From Chionomys nivalis (Eukaryota; Chordata; Mammalia; Rodentia; Cricetidae), in contig NC_080086.1 in assembly GCF_950005125.1 (NCBI RefSeq), forward strand, positions 64,643,326 through 64,707,325: a DNA stretch of 64,000 nucleotides. The letters run 5' to 3'. The first letter of the stretch is position 1, and the number at the start of each line of letters is the position of its first letter. This document shows positions 1 through 10,838 of the stretch, piece by piece. The position numbers were made by a program, and so were the translations under genes. The notes beneath the pieces were generated by a model that worked only from the letters and a program-made list of their open reading frames with translations, was not told where the DNA came from and made no database searches.

Positions 1-1
1 G

Positions 2-85
2 CCTGTGTACCCTCCGTCTGTGCCCAGCCAATCCTGTGTACCCTCTGTGCCCAGCCAATCCTGCCTATGTACCCTTTGTAGCCTG
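2..85. repeat. Short tandem repeat, 27-31 bp unit
   Basis: Two clear units sharing cctgtgtaccct and gtgcccagccaat (2-32 and 33-59) and a decayed third (60-85). The second unit lacks 4 bp. The array may extend left of the window. Confidence 0.75.
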
Positions 86-931
86 GCTGGTGACACAGTG
101 AATGCGCTGGCTTGTTCTGTGGTGGCCTTCAGGGAAGGGAGGTGCAGGGACAGAGGACAGAGTGGCCTGCTTCCTTTGATCCTTGTCTACATGCCGCTCA
201 GCGGCATCAGACCCTGACCGCGGCCACCCAGCTCTTCTGAGAGCATCCGAGAAAGTCTCCCTTGTGCTCTTATCACTGCGGCTCCCACCCTTGTTTTTCA
301 CTTTAAGCAATTCGAAAGTTCCAAGGCAGCATTCAGTTCAACGCAGCACACTCAAGAGAGAAAGCACAGAGAAGAAAGAGCCATGGTCACCCAAAAGCCC
401 CTGGTTCACAGAGAGCCACAGGGAACACCGAGGAGGCTAACCATCCACTTTACTCTGTGCGTACTGAGCCGCTGGCAGGAAGCTGGCAGAAATGACCAGC
501 CTTGCCAACTCACACTCCCTGTCACTGTGCTAAGACGCCTGCCTGAAGCAACTGTAAAGGAGGAAAGCCTACTGGGGCTCACGGTTTTGGTCATCATGGT
601 GGTGCTGGGAGCATGTGTACAGTCAGCTCACATCATGGCGGATCAGGAAGCAGCCGGTTGCTCCAGAACCAGGTAGGTCTGTTCCAAAATCTTCCAAGGC
701 TCACTCTTAGTGACCTACTTCCTCCAGTAGGCAACTCCCAAAGATTCTACAGCTTCCTAAATTACTGCCACCACCTGGGGAACAGGCACTCAGAGTACGA
801 GCTTGTGAGGGGTGTCTTAGATCCAAACCCTAGTAAGCTCCATTCAACTCAAATGTTAGAAGGAAACTTGGTCGGTGACTGATGTCTCCTTTGGCATACC
901 TGCTTCTTTGGGTCCCATGGACCCTCCACAG

Positions 932-933
<2 letters not shown>
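86..933. other. Unique intronic sequence, nothing recognised
   Basis: I see no repeat family, exon or RNA gene. Short open frames on both strands lack protein-like features. Confidence 0.6.

Positions 934-960
<27 letters not shown>
934..960. repeat. (CA)n microsatellite
   Basis: Uninterrupted CA dinucleotides, about 13 copies, next to a B1 element. Confidence 0.95.
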
Positions 961-962
<2 letters not shown>

Positions 963-966
963 TTTA

Positions 967-1082
967 GAGAGGGTCTTACTGAGTAGTTCTAGCTGGCATG
1001 GAACACCCTGTGTAGATCAAGCAGCCTGGAACTCACAATGACCTGCCTGCCTTTGCCTCCCAGTGCTGGGATTAAAGCAAAC
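967..1082 (-). mobile_element. B1 SINE, antisense
   Basis: Shows the reverse-complement B1 landmarks gcctcccagtgctgggatta and cctggaactcac. Diverged and lacking the 5'-most part. B1 is a 7SL-RNA-derived, L1-mobilised rodent SINE. Confidence 0.85.
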
Positions 1083-1299
1083 ACCCAGCTTTTGCTATAC
1101 ATCTTTGTTTGTGTGCACTAATGGTTATCTTCCTGCGAGAAGAACCAGTGTGACAAGGGCTCCTCCCTTCTAAGACTTCCGAGGTCTTTGGTCAAGCTGC
1201 AGCCACTCAAAGGATGGGGTTGTTTCCTTACTCTCCCGTCAACGTTGCTGTCACCTTTCAGAACCCTTCTGGCCAAGGTCTTTTTAAAAAATAAATAAA

Positions 1300-1496
1300 T
1301 CAAATGTGTGTATACATACGAATCTGTGTGTGGGTCATTGCACATGTATGTGGGTGCCCTTGGAAACCAGAAGGAGATGTCAGATCCCTGGAGTTACAGG
1401 AAGCTGTGAAATTCATGACATACGTGCTGGGAACTGAACTCAGTTCCTCAGGAAGTATGGTCTTAACCAGAGAGCCATCTCTCCAGCCCCTCGACT
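1300..1496 (-). mobile_element. B2/B3-family SINE, antisense
   Basis: Contains the antisense body ctggagttacag...gtgctgggaactgaactcag...cttaaccagagagccatctc. It ends (SINE 5' head) in the first unit of the adjacent minisatellite. tRNA-derived; the Pol III box region is at the right end. Confidence 0.85.
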
Positions 1497-1726
1497 GAGC
1501 CATCTCTCCAGCCCCTCGACTGAGCCATCTCTCCGGCCCCTCGACTGAGCCATCTCTCCAGCCCCTCGACTGAGCCATCTCTCCAGCCCCTTGACTGAGC
1601 CATCTCTCCAGCCCCTTGACTGAGCCATCTCTCCAGCCCCTCGACTGAGCCATCTCTCCAGCCCCTCGACTGAGCCATCTCTCTGGTCCCTCGACTGAGC
1701 AATCCCTCAGACCTCTCGACTGAGCC
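1472..1726. repeat. 25-bp minisatellite built from a SINE head, about 10 copies
   Basis: Units start at 1472, 1497, 1522 and so on every 25 bp to 1697. Each contains gagccatctctccagcccct plus a cgact spacer. The unit is the reverse complement of the first ~20 bp of a B2/B3 SINE plus a short linker, so the array grew from the 5' end of the SINE at 1300-1496. The last two units (1672 and 1697) are the most diverged. No stop codon occurs in the minus-strand frames, giving long but meaningless open frames. Confidence 0.93.
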
Positions 1727-2311
1727 TGTTTGGGAATCTTTACAACACCATCTCTGTAACTTCGGATGCAGATTTTTTTCTCAAGATTTTCAGCTTCTCC
1801 ATTTTTGACTTTAATTAGCCAGCTCTATCTGTTGCCTGTTTTTCTATGGACACACCCGTTCTTGTTTATTGAATAAGCTCTCTTTAAGCTACTAAGAATA
1901 ACAATTCTGCATCCTGTTATGTATACTACAAATAATTTGTGGTTTGAGTCTTCATTTTGTTGATGCAGAAGACACCTTGACCTTGTAATTAGAGACCTTC
2001 CCTTCCCTGAAATTATATAAATATTTACCTGCGTTTCTACCACTGGGTTGTTTATACAAATGCAGGCCATCTGTAATTTATTTCAGTGTTCAAAGTGTGC
2101 TTTATTATTTTCTAAGTGGCCCACCAATCACTCCCAACCATTTATTGAATAGCTCCTCGTTTCCTTGCTGATTTAGACTGCTATCTTTGTCTCGGATCCG
2201 GACTCACTTTCCGGTTCTGTCCAGTTCCACTGAGATTCTGGTTCTAGCCTGGTAATATGATCTGTCCTTGTCCCCTGACCTCACTTCTTACGGTTTTGGA
2301 AAAGAGTTACA
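1727..2311. other. Unique AT-rich intronic sequence
   Basis: No recognised repeat or coding feature. Confidence 0.55.
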
Positions 2312-2524
2312 TATTTTATGTATTTTAATGTGTGTGGCTGTTTTCCTGGCATGTATGTCTGTGCACCATGTGCATGCAATGCTCACAGAGTCAGCAGAGG
2401 ACCTCAGATCCCCTGGAGCTGGAGTTACAGAAGACCTGTGAGTCGCCACGTGGATGCTGGGAACCAAACCCGGGTCCTCAGAAAGAGCAGCCAGTGCTGC
2501 TGACTCCTGAGTCGTCTCTTAGCC
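2312..2524 (-). mobile_element. B3/B2 SINE, antisense
   Basis: Nearly full-length antisense body: cagatcccctggagctggag, then gctgggaaccaaacccgggt, then a decayed head near 2520. tRNA-derived. Confidence 0.85.
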
Positions 2525-3060
2525 GCTGTCTCCTCGCTTTTTTTTTCCTTTTAAACAGTTTGAATATTTTCACCTATTTATTTTTTTCTACATCAACTTT
2601 AGGATTCTCCTGATTTTCCAAATCTTTTTAGGGAACTGAGACCACACATTAGGGACAACTGGCCCAGTTAGAACTTTGACTTTTCTACCTAGAGACACAA
2701 GGGGTTTTTCCCTTTGGCCATGGTTCAGCTGTGATCTACAATGAAGATCCACCACATGGAGTTATTACTTCTAGGTCATGGCCTTGGAGTCCTTGTTAAC
2801 CATTTGGACAGACTCTGCAGAGTCCTCCGGGCATCATGGCCACTGCAGAGCTGAGAACCAGGGACTAGCGGGGTGAACCAGGGCTGCAGGAACAACAACC
2901 AAAGGCCTGACTTGGTGACTGCTTTGCCAAGCTCATCCTGAGGATGTTGGTCAAGTCACTGGTTTCCCTGGCTCTGTTTCTTTGTAACAATAAAGTATTA
3001 GGTCTACACAGAGGAGGTTCTTTACAGATGGGAAGGCCGTGGAAAGAGAGACAGGCTGTT
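2525..3060. other. Unique intronic sequence
   Basis: T-rich to about 2620, then unique sequence with no repeat family or exon that I can support. Confidence 0.55.
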
Positions 3061-3660
3061 GGTGGGGCTCAGTTGGTAGAGGTCTCACCCTGCACAAAGA
3101 TCTGGGTTTCCTTACCAGCACTGCATGGTATAAACCTAGTGGGGTGTGGTGATACACGCTCGTAATCCCGGCACTTGGGAGGTTGAGGCAAGGGGATCAG
3201 AAGCTCAAAGTCAGCCTTAGCGACATAGTGAGTTTGAGGCCAGCTTGGGCTATGGCTACATGGCACCATGTTCAAACTTACTACAGTCAAACGTAACTTG
3301 GGAAAGAAAGGGCTTATTTGGTGTATATATCCCATGTCTCAGTTCACTGGGGGAGCCAAGGCAAGCACTCCAGATAGGAACTGAAGCAGAGACCACGAAG
3401 GAAAGCTACTTACTGATCTGTTCACCATGGCTGGTTCAGCCTGATTCCCTATACAATCCAGGAGTGCCGTCACTAGAGTGGGTGGGGCCTTCCCAGATCA
3501 ATCACTAATCAAACAGATGCCCCCACAGACTTGCCCACAGGCCATCTGATGGAGGCAACTCCTTAACTGGGGTTCCCCTTTCCCAGAAGACTCTAGTTTG
3601 TATCAAGCTGACAAGGGCAGCTAACCAGTGTAGACCCTATCTCAAAACCAACAGAAACAA
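3061..3660 (+). mobile_element. B4 SINE (ID head + B1 body), split by a hAT-type insertion
   Basis: 3061-3135 resembles an ID/tRNA head (ggggctcagttggtagagg) and 3140-3268 a B1-like body (taatcccggcacttgggagg). The expected tail (agaccctatctcaaaacc) reappears only at 3631-3660, after about 360 bp of another repeat, so one B4 was interrupted. Confidence 0.75.
3270..3630 (+). mobile_element. Nonautonomous hAT-Charlie-like repeat (URR1 type)
   Basis: Shows the series common to this rodent repeat: aacttgggaaagaaagggct, aatcactaatc, gaggcaactccttaactggg, tcaagctgacaa. No transposase coding remains. The family name is from memory. Inserted inside a B4 SINE. Confidence 0.65.
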
Positions 3661-3974
3661 AGATGGTGGGAGGGTCAACCCTCTGAGGGAAGGCAAAGCC
3701 CCACAGGCACGTATGTCTTAGTGAATTCTAGGTGGTTTTTACAATGGTGGGCACTTTAGAGACAGGTGGGAGTGTGAATGTGGCTCTTGAGGCACAGAAA
3801 ATGTGGCCTCTCTCTCTTTCCTTTCTCCCTTTCTCTATAGGAAGAGTGTAGGGCTGAGAAGTAAGACGAGGAGGAAAATGAGAGCCCTTGAGACTGAACA
3901 ACACAAACTCCAGATGACTTTTTACTAGAGAGTCAGTGTGGGAAGGCCAAGTTGGAATAAGTCTTCACAGCCAG

Positions 3975-4101
3975 TTTCTTCCTTCCTTCCTTCCTCCCTC
4001 CTTCTTCCTTCCTTCCTCCCGACTTTCTTCCTCCCTCCCTCCCTCCCTCCCTCCCTCCCTCCCTCCCTCCCTCCCTCCATTCCTTCTTCCTTTCCTTCTT
4101 T
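3975..4101. repeat. Polypyrimidine tract (CCTT)n/(CCTC)n
   Basis: About 127 bp, almost purely C/T, with a long run of CCTC units at 4033-4078. On the transcribed-sense (minus) strand it is GGAA/GGAG-rich. Confidence 0.95.
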
Positions 4102-4103
4102 TG

Positions 4104-4276
4104 CTGAGTCAGTGTCTCCTTCTGTATTGCAGGCTGGCCTTGAACTCACTCTGTAGCCCCAGTTTGGCCCTGACTTCGTTTTGTAACCCCAGGGTGGCCT
4201 CAAGCTTGTGCAATGCTTTCTGCCTCCACCCCACGGAGTGCAGGGTTACAGGTGTGCTCCCCTACACCGGTTCCTA
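4104..4276 (-). mobile_element. B1 SINE, antisense, diverged
   Basis: Landmarks gctggccttgaactcactct and a decayed box near 4245 (gcagggttacaggtgtgc). The polypyrimidine tract abuts its 3' tail side. Confidence 0.7.
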
Positions 4277-5514
4277 GTCTGTTCCTTTTAGCAACTTCTT
4301 TGGCTGCGCATCAACAGTTTCCGCCCCCTCAGAGTGGTTGAGGGCCTAAAGCAGACAGCTCTGGCCGGTCCTCAGGTTTCCTGGGCTCATTAACGCAGGG
4401 ACTTTGGTCTCGATTTCTGTCTAGGAGATGAGAGGGCCAGAGAAACACAGAGGAGATGAACTTCCCCATTCCAGGAGACAGACCAGGGCACGAACCCTCT
4501 GTAAAGAGGCAAGTGTGAGGGATATAGGTGGCAGCTGCCCCGCCCTTCTAGACGCAGAGGGAAGCCTGGATGGGCCGTGAACAGAGCTGTGCCAGGAGGC
4601 AGGTAGACTTCAGGGCCCAGTACTGCCTGCCTGACCTCGGGAGATGGGACCTGGCTTCCCAGACTCGGGCAGAGCTGCCCCGGCAGGTGAGTGTCTACTC
4701 CCACCAGCTGCTGGAGAGAGGTGGGTGTTGGAACGCCGCTCCGAGCCACCCTGGCCTCACTCAGCCTGGCATTTCACACACCCATTCCTTAACCTCATTC
4801 TCTGTCTATTTCATTCCTCTTCCCACGCAGTGTTTACTAAAATCCCTCCTCCACCACGAGAAGCATGGGACTTCGGTTCCCTGGGCCTCCTGGGAAAGTT
4901 CCCACAACCTGGCAGTCACCAAGCACAGAAACACTGTGTGGCCAGCCCATACCACCCACTGCAGGCCAGAAAGCCCCAGCTTCCACCTTGGAGGACACAG
5001 ACTTGTCAGGGACAGGAAAACCACCAGGTAATGTCAGAGGAAAACCGACCTTCTTTCTGAGTCTTCCAAACACCTCATAGTAAAAGAAAGGGAAGACGCA
5101 GGTCCTGGTGGCTTTGCTATTTATCAGAACTGGAGAAAGCAGTCAAAGGACCAAGGAGAGGCTGCGAGGCATCTGCTTATGGCTGTCTAAGGCCTCTTCT
5201 CTGGCTGTGTACTCTCATGTACAGTGTGGGATCTTGCAGCTTAGAGACTTGCCAGAAAGTGTCAGGCTTTCCCCTCAGCCCAGAGCTGTTTCCTCACCAC
5301 CCCAGAAACAGCGCCATGCATGCGGCAAGCAGGGATGAGATGCCCAGGCACACTCAGCCTCAGCTATGTGCAGGTTGGAGTCTGGGTCCACCCCCGTACC
5401 CAGAATAATGACCTAATTGTTCTGAGGTACAGCCAGGAGAATAGCTGGTTTCTTGGGGTGCCTACTATGTAGAAAAGTTCGAGAGGCAATGGTTTAGGGT
5501 GCATATAAATAGAT
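4277..5514. other. Unique intronic sequence, about 1.2 kb
   Basis: No repeat recognised. The longest open frame here (4570-5031 plus, 153 codons) has no domain, signal or splice context that I recognise, and is treated as chance. Confidence 0.55.
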
Positions 5515-5551
5515 TAAAACAAACAAACAAACAAACAAACAAGCAAACAAC
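5515..5551. repeat. (AAAC)n simple repeat
   Basis: Tandem aaac units with one G substitution, in an A-rich stretch. Confidence 0.9.
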
Positions 5552-6672
5552 AAGAAGAAAAACTAAAAGGAGACCTTCCTTTCCAGGCTCTAAGTGGAAT
5601 CACAGAAAGATGTGTAAATCATCACAACCGACCTCACTGAGAACCAGCCGTATAAGAACAGCTCATCGGATGCGACTTTACCATATGGTGTCAGTAAACT
5701 TACGAAGAGGAAAATAAAATCACTGAAACCTGCTCTTCAGCACAGCTCAGAGACATCGCCTCCCACCCGCCCGCATCCTTTCCTTGTGAATTCTTTTTGA
5801 AAAACGGCTTTTCCACACAGCGATTTTCAGACTCGGTGAACCGGACCGTTTTGGTGTCCTTAGCTCGGTTTTCTTTTCACACGGTGGATTTTAGTCTGAT
5901 AACGTGCAGTGCACTAGAGTTCCATGGGCAAGGTGGAAGGCCTAGTGTTCACTCACACTACACAGACTTTCCTTTGACGCACAACCTCCTCTGCTGTAGC
6001 TGGGCATCAATCTTTCAGGCTTAGAAAGGAGGTTTTATTTCTGTGCCAATGGGCAGAACTTCCAAAAAACACAAATGCCTTTCAGCATCGTGTAGAGTAA
6101 ATAATCAAGGGTCTGTGAATCAATCGCCCTCTCTACCTTCAGCTCATCAGCAAGCTGTGGAAGGACACCCAGGCAGGCTGTCAGCCCCCACCCCCCAGCT
6201 GTGACTCCTCCTGGGCTTCCCAAGCCTCAGCTTTATCTGCTTCTGGGTACAACAAAGGGTACATATATGCAGATGAGTTAGCACTTTGCCTCTGAATCCA
6301 AGCCATTCAGAAAGCCCGGGGGAAGCACAAGGGCATCCAGTGGTATTGAGTTTTATGTAATTGTTAGAATCCCATTGGTCAAGCATCTGCAGGCTGCAGG
6401 AGGTCATACCCTACCGGACCTCTTACCCCCAAAGGAAGCCCTTGGAGCTCCCAGGGCCCCACCAGAACTCAGCAAGTTGGTGGGGAATGGGACAAGGAAA
6501 GTAATGAAAGCCTGGATAGCAAGCGCAGGGCTCCAACAACCCAACACACTTCCCGGAATGACACAACCCGGAAGTAACTCCAAATGTACATATACAAAAG
6601 CAGCCACTCTGTCCAAGATGGCACGGCCAGTGCCCCACCAGGTCCCTTTGGGTTGCTTGTAGGAAACTCTTT

Positions 6673-6674
<2 letters not shown>
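5552..6674. other. Unique intronic sequence, about 1.1 kb
   Basis: Nothing recognisable on either strand. Confidence 0.5.

Positions 6675-6703
<29 letters not shown>
6675..6703. repeat. (TG)n microsatellite
   Basis: About 14 uninterrupted TG dinucleotides. Confidence 0.95.
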
Positions 6704-6790
6704 AGGCCAAAAAAACAACCCCAGTGTGGTTCCTCATGTGCCACTCTCTTTCCTGGGGCTGAAGAAAGGAACTGCCAGTGGCCTGGTACT

Positions 6791-6885
6791 AAGTAGGTCA
6801 GGCTGGTTGGACTGTGAGCCCCAGGGACCCACCTGACTTTGCCTCCTCAGCATTTGGATGACAAGTGTGGGCCACCATGTCTGAG
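6791..6885 (-). mobile_element. B4/RSINE-type SINE fragment, antisense
   Basis: Matches the antisense body of rodent composite SINEs (gtgagccccagggacccacc...gatgacaagtgtgggccacc). Strongly diverged and truncated. Confidence 0.5.
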
Positions 6886-7019
6886 TTTGGAAAATTGAGT
6901 TTAAAAACGTGTTCATAGCAGAAGAGAGGGGAGAAAGATTACAGAGCCTGAAGAACAGGAAGTTTGCTGCGAGATTTTTGTCTCCTAGAAATGTCAGAGA
7001 AGCTACACTCATGAAGTCT

Positions 7020-7415
7020 CATCCATGTGACGTTGTAAACATGACCTGTAAAGGACACCGCCAGCAGACATGCTAACACTGAAGGGGAATCTCACGGGAC
7101 CCTAACCCTAGATAAAAAACTACAGGCAACTAAAGAATGCGGAGAGAGGGAGAAATAGTCTTCCCTGGGGAAGGGCCCCCAAACCAGCTACCTAAGATTA
7201 AGTGGCCAGTTCTGAAATCAATCATATACATACAAGTAACAGTGTATGTACTGAGCAGGTTGTACTTGTATGTTTAGGAATAACTATATCAATAATTGAA
7301 GAAATAAAGACCATGAGTTTGAGAAAGAATAAAGGATGTTCATGGGGAGAGTTGGAGGGACAAAAGAAGTGGGAAATTGATGCAATTATACTTTAATTTC
7401 AAAAATTAAAAAAAT
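7020..7415 (+). mobile_element. L1 LINE 3' end (3'UTR), 5'-truncated
   Basis: Shows rodent L1 3'UTR landmarks: ctacaggcaactaaagaatg, agaaatagtcttccctgggg, tgtatgtactgagcaggttg, then a G-rich stretch and an AT-rich tail with poly(A)-like end near 7410. No ORF2 coding is retained. Confidence 0.8.
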
Positions 7416-7646
7416 GTTCATTTCCTTTATTATATTAAAAATTCAAAAGACACAAGTATAAGTTGAGACAAGATCGTCTCACCCTGTCCACTGGCCAGGT
7501 CCCCTCCCTGTTGGCTCTGCCTTCATTTTGGAAGGGCTCATTTTGCTGGGTGAAGGGCCTTCTCCACATGCAGAGACTTTCAAGACTATACCCACCCCCA
7601 AGTCTGGCTCAATGCTGTAGAAAAGAAATGTGTAGAAGCAAGTTTT

Positions 7647-7957
7647 AGCCTGGGGACGTGGGTACCTGTTCTCCTGCTGATGCCTGGGGACCTGGGTACC
7701 TGCACTCCTGCTGATGCCTGGGGACCTGGGTACCTGCACTCCTGCTGATGCCTGGGGACCTGGGTACCTGCACTCCTGCTGATGCCTGGGGACCTGAGTA
7801 CCTGAACTCCTGCTGATGCCCAGGGGATGTGGGTGCCTGCACTCCTGCTGATGCTCAGGGGACGTGGGTGCCTGAACTCCTGCTGATGCCCGGGGACCTG
7901 GGGACCTGCACTCCTGCTGATACCTGCGGACATGGGTGCCTGCACTCTTGCTGATGG
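7647..7957. repeat. Minisatellite, 34-35 bp unit, about 9 copies
   Basis: Units begin at about 7647, 7681, 7715, 7749, 7783, 7817, 7852, 7887 and 7921, each with cctggggacctgggtacctg and a ctcctgctga end. The central three are nearly identical and the outer ones diverge. The minus strand has no stops across the array, which explains the 177- and 152-codon open frames here. Confidence 0.95.
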
Positions 7958-8299
7958 ATGGAGAGTTGAGGGAGAGGAAAACGAAGGGATCGAGAGTGGG
8001 GGGGAGCGACACAAGACTAGAGACCCAACATGAGGACCTAACACAGGATTTGGGAGATAGGAACAGAGGGTGAGCTGGTGTTACATTGATCCTAGGTGCC
8101 CCACGATCCTATGGGGCACGTGAACATGACACTTCCTTCTGCACACCTGGCCCAGGTGGGGCCAAGGGGAAAGGATGGATGGGATGAATGGGCTCTGTGT
8201 CGGAGCATGGTCAGTTAAGGATGGCCCTGGCATCTCTGCAGCTGGACGGCATGTCCTCTGAGGTCAGGCGAGGATGAGATGAGGTGGCTGCCTGCGTCA
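7958..8299. other. Unique intronic sequence
   Basis: Nothing recognised. Confidence 0.5.
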
Positions 8300-8440
8300 G
8301 TCTCAGCCCTACTTCTTACCATCACTAGACAAGCAGGTATTATCTTCCCATCTCACAGTCAAGGAAACGGCGAGGTCGGGCGACTTGTCTAAGGTCGTTC
8401 TGCTAGTTGGCACGGGAGCTGGTCAGAGCCCAGGGCCCTA
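8300..8440 (-). mobile_element. MIR SINE relic, antisense
   Basis: The MIR core in reverse: catctcacagtcaaggaaac followed by gacttgtctaaggtcgttct. MIR predates placental mammals; these copies are often at or near regulatory DNA. Confidence 0.7.
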
Positions 8441-9020
8441 TGTACGCAAGCCCTTGCTGTCCCTGTTTCTTTGTGTGGCTGCTGCAGGCTTCATTTATCT
8501 TGCTGTTCTTTAGCTTAGGAACCACACTCATAGAGAGTGGGGGGTTTTCACATCCCTGATTTCACACCCTTTCCACACGCTGGGCTAACAAGCTATCTCG
8601 GCATCCCCTCACACGCTTCTCAATCACCGTTTGTGCTACAAATATCCTCAGAAGACAAAGGTGCCTTTCACGTCATCCCCTCATTAAAACACTCAGCTTC
8701 TGTGTGAAGCCTTCAGCCGTTTGTTCGCAGTGGGTCTCAGGCTGATTCAGTCTGCTGTTAAGGACAGTCCTGGCTCCTTGCAGACACAAAGTTAAGAACA
8801 GTGTGTGTATATTTATGTTGAACAGATTCAAGCTCCAATTGTAATGAATACTGATTATTATGGTGGCTGTGCTTATGTATCCAGGAAAGATGTAAATAGA
8901 CAAATATTTTTTTAATTTTCTGAAATTCAAATATTATTGTAGAAACCAACCCCCAACAGCTCCATACTGTTACCTAGCACTGAATGGGAACTCTCCTTCC
9001 CTGCAATGTTTCCTGTGGAC
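8441..9020. other. Unique intronic sequence
   Basis: No repeat or exon recognised. AT-rich near 8800-8940. Confidence 0.5.
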
Positions 9021-9103
9021 CAGGGAGGACACAGAGCAGGGAGGACACAGAGCAGGGAGGACACAGAGCAGGGAGGACACAGAGCAGGGAGGACACAGAG
9101 CAG
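9021..9103. repeat. 16-bp tandem repeat, 5 copies
   Basis: Five perfect copies of cagggaggacacagag at 9021-9100. The perfect identity implies recent expansion. Confidence 0.95.
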
Positions 9104-9203
9104 TGCCCACCCTCTCTTCTGGGCAAGCGGCTTTTACAAACCTGGAATGTCTGCCCTATGGTGATGCTAGAGTTTCAAACTTCTTTTTAAAAATTTTTAT
9201 TAT

Positions 9204-9206
<3 letters not shown>

Positions 9207-9274
<68 letters not shown>

Positions 9275-9275
9275 T
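9207..9275. repeat. Compound (TC)n(TG)n microsatellite
   Basis: About 25 TC units followed by about 9 TG units, at the tail of the antisense SINE to its right. Confidence 0.95.
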
Positions 9276-9413
9276 AAGTGCTGGTGTGAGAGGAGACAGA
9301 GACATCAGACCTCCCAGAGCTGGAGCTTCAGCAGGGGTGCGCCACCCCATATGGGTACTGGGAATGGAGCTCTGGTCCTTTGTAAGGGCAACAGTCGTCT
9401 CTCCAGTCCCGAA
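9276..9413 (-). mobile_element. B3/B2 SINE, antisense
   Basis: Landmarks cagagctggagcttcag, gggtactgggaatggagctc and cgtctctccagtccc at the SINE head. Confidence 0.8.
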
Positions 9414-10009
9414 TCTCAAATGGCTTCTCTTATATGAACTGTAGTGATCTGGGGTATGAATTTGAGCAGGAAAGCTCTTCTAGGAAACAGTTCTAGAAAG
9501 ATCTAGGACCACTATGCGTAACCTGAAGAATACACGCCCAGAATCAGATGTACCATGGTCTCCGTCTGTCATGGTTCTGATGGCTTTTAACCCTTTTTGT
9601 CTGCACAGCATTCACTGAAGAGGAGTTCCAGGATCCTCCACGGAGAAATATGCCACTCATCTGAGCACACACCCCAAAAAGGAAAATGCCTCCCAGATAA
9701 ATCAGCTAAATTTCCTCCACAGCCTCACCCACATTTGTCAGTGTCACAACAGCCAGGCACCCAATGGGGTAAACAGAGCTCTAGGCAAGGAGGGAGCCCG
9801 AGAGATGAAGACAGAGAGGGCACCCTGTGCATTTGGGAGGGCTTTAAATCCTTGAGCCTCTTACCAGGACACCTAAAATGCATGGAAGAATCGAGTTCAA
9901 ATTCAGTCTGTGCTCTCTCTTTCCAATTGCCTTGTTTATTATTGCCACTAGGACAAAATTTACAAAGTAAGTGACTTAGAAACCACACACATGGAAAAAA
10001 AGAAAAACA
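9414..10009. other. Unique intronic sequence
   Basis: No feature recognised. Confidence 0.5.
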
Positions 10010-10155
10010 GCTGGGCGGTTGTGGCGCACGCCTTTAATCCCAGCACTCGGGAGGCAGAGGCAGGTGGATCTCTGTGAGTTCGAGACCAGCCTGGTCTACA
10101 AGAGCTAGTTCCAGGACAGGCTCCAAAGCCACAGAGAAACCCTGTCTTGAAAAAA
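10010..10155 (+). mobile_element. B1 SINE, full length, cricetid-type
   Basis: Complete B1: gctgggcggttgtggcgcac, tttaatcccagcactcggga, tcgagaccagcctggtctac and aaccctgtct. The 3' half carries ggacaggctccaaagccaca, which I associate with hamster, vole and deer-mouse B1 rather than the mouse form. This is the best organismal clue in the window. An A-rich AAATA/GAAA tail extends to about 10214. Confidence 0.95.
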
Positions 10156-10214
10156 CAAAATAAATAAATAAATACAAAAAAGAAAGAAAGAAAAAAGAAA
10201 GAAAGAAAGAAAGC
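10149..10214. repeat. A-rich tail of B1 with (AAAT)n/(GAAA)n
   Basis: Simple A-rich expansion of the SINE tail, ending in several gaaa units. Confidence 0.85.
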
Positions 10215-10624
10215 ACACATATGTACTGTTTTACAGTCCTGAAAGCCACAGGTTGACAAGAATGTCAAGAGGCTGGGACCAGGCAGGCGTGACCAGCCGC
10301 TTCAGCTAGCTCTCTGAGTTCTTCAGCTTGAGAAGCAATTCTGCTCCTGTCGCCTCATCTTCCACTGAGCTTCTGCCCTCATTTTCCCATTTTAAGGGTC
10401 CTCGAGACTAGAATCAGTTTATCTAATGGGGATAATCCCTCTTCCAAGATCTCGCAGACTATCTGCAAAGTCCCTTTGGCTACAGAGGTAGCATAGTCAC
10501 AGCTTCTGGGGACCAGGGGTAGACATCATTGGATGTCTGTCACATCATATAAAAAGTGTTCTGCTCTGCTGTCTGTACCAAGACTTACTCTACTGTGATG
10601 ACCCTTCTTTAAAAATATACCTAT

Positions 10625-10838
10625 TTATTTTTATTTTATGTGTATGAGTGTTTTGCCTGCTTGTATTTTTGGGCATCACGTATGGGCTTGGTGCCTGTGG
10701 AGATCTGAAGAGGGCCTTGGATCCCCTGAAACTGGAGTTAGGGATGGTTGAACTGCTATGTGGATGCTGGGAACTGAACTCTGAGCCTCTTCAAGAGTAG
10801 TCAGTGCTCTTTTTCGCTGAGCCCTCTCTCCAGCCCCG
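10625..10838 (-). mobile_element. B3 SINE, antisense, near full length
   Basis: Landmarks tgtatgagtgttttgcctgc, ggatcccctgaaactggagt, gatgctgggaactgaactct and ccctctctccagcccc. Confidence 0.88.

Noticed and set aside
1300..1702. Several minus-strand frames encoding a repeated Gly/Trp/Arg-rich peptide
   Set aside because: A by-product of the 25-bp SINE-head minisatellite; three frames stay open because the unit lacks stops.
3936..4277. 113-codon Pro/Ser-rich open frame
   Set aside because: Translation of a CCTT/CCTC polypyrimidine repeat and an antisense B1.
4570..5031. 153-codon plus-strand open frame
   Set aside because: GC-rich sequence, no domain, no splice context and antisense to Tgfa. 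Chance frames of this size are expected in 64 kb.
7479..8044. Overlapping 177- and 152-codon minus-strand open frames
   Set aside because: They run through a 34-35 bp minisatellite whose unit has no stop in these frames. The protein is a repeat-number artefact.
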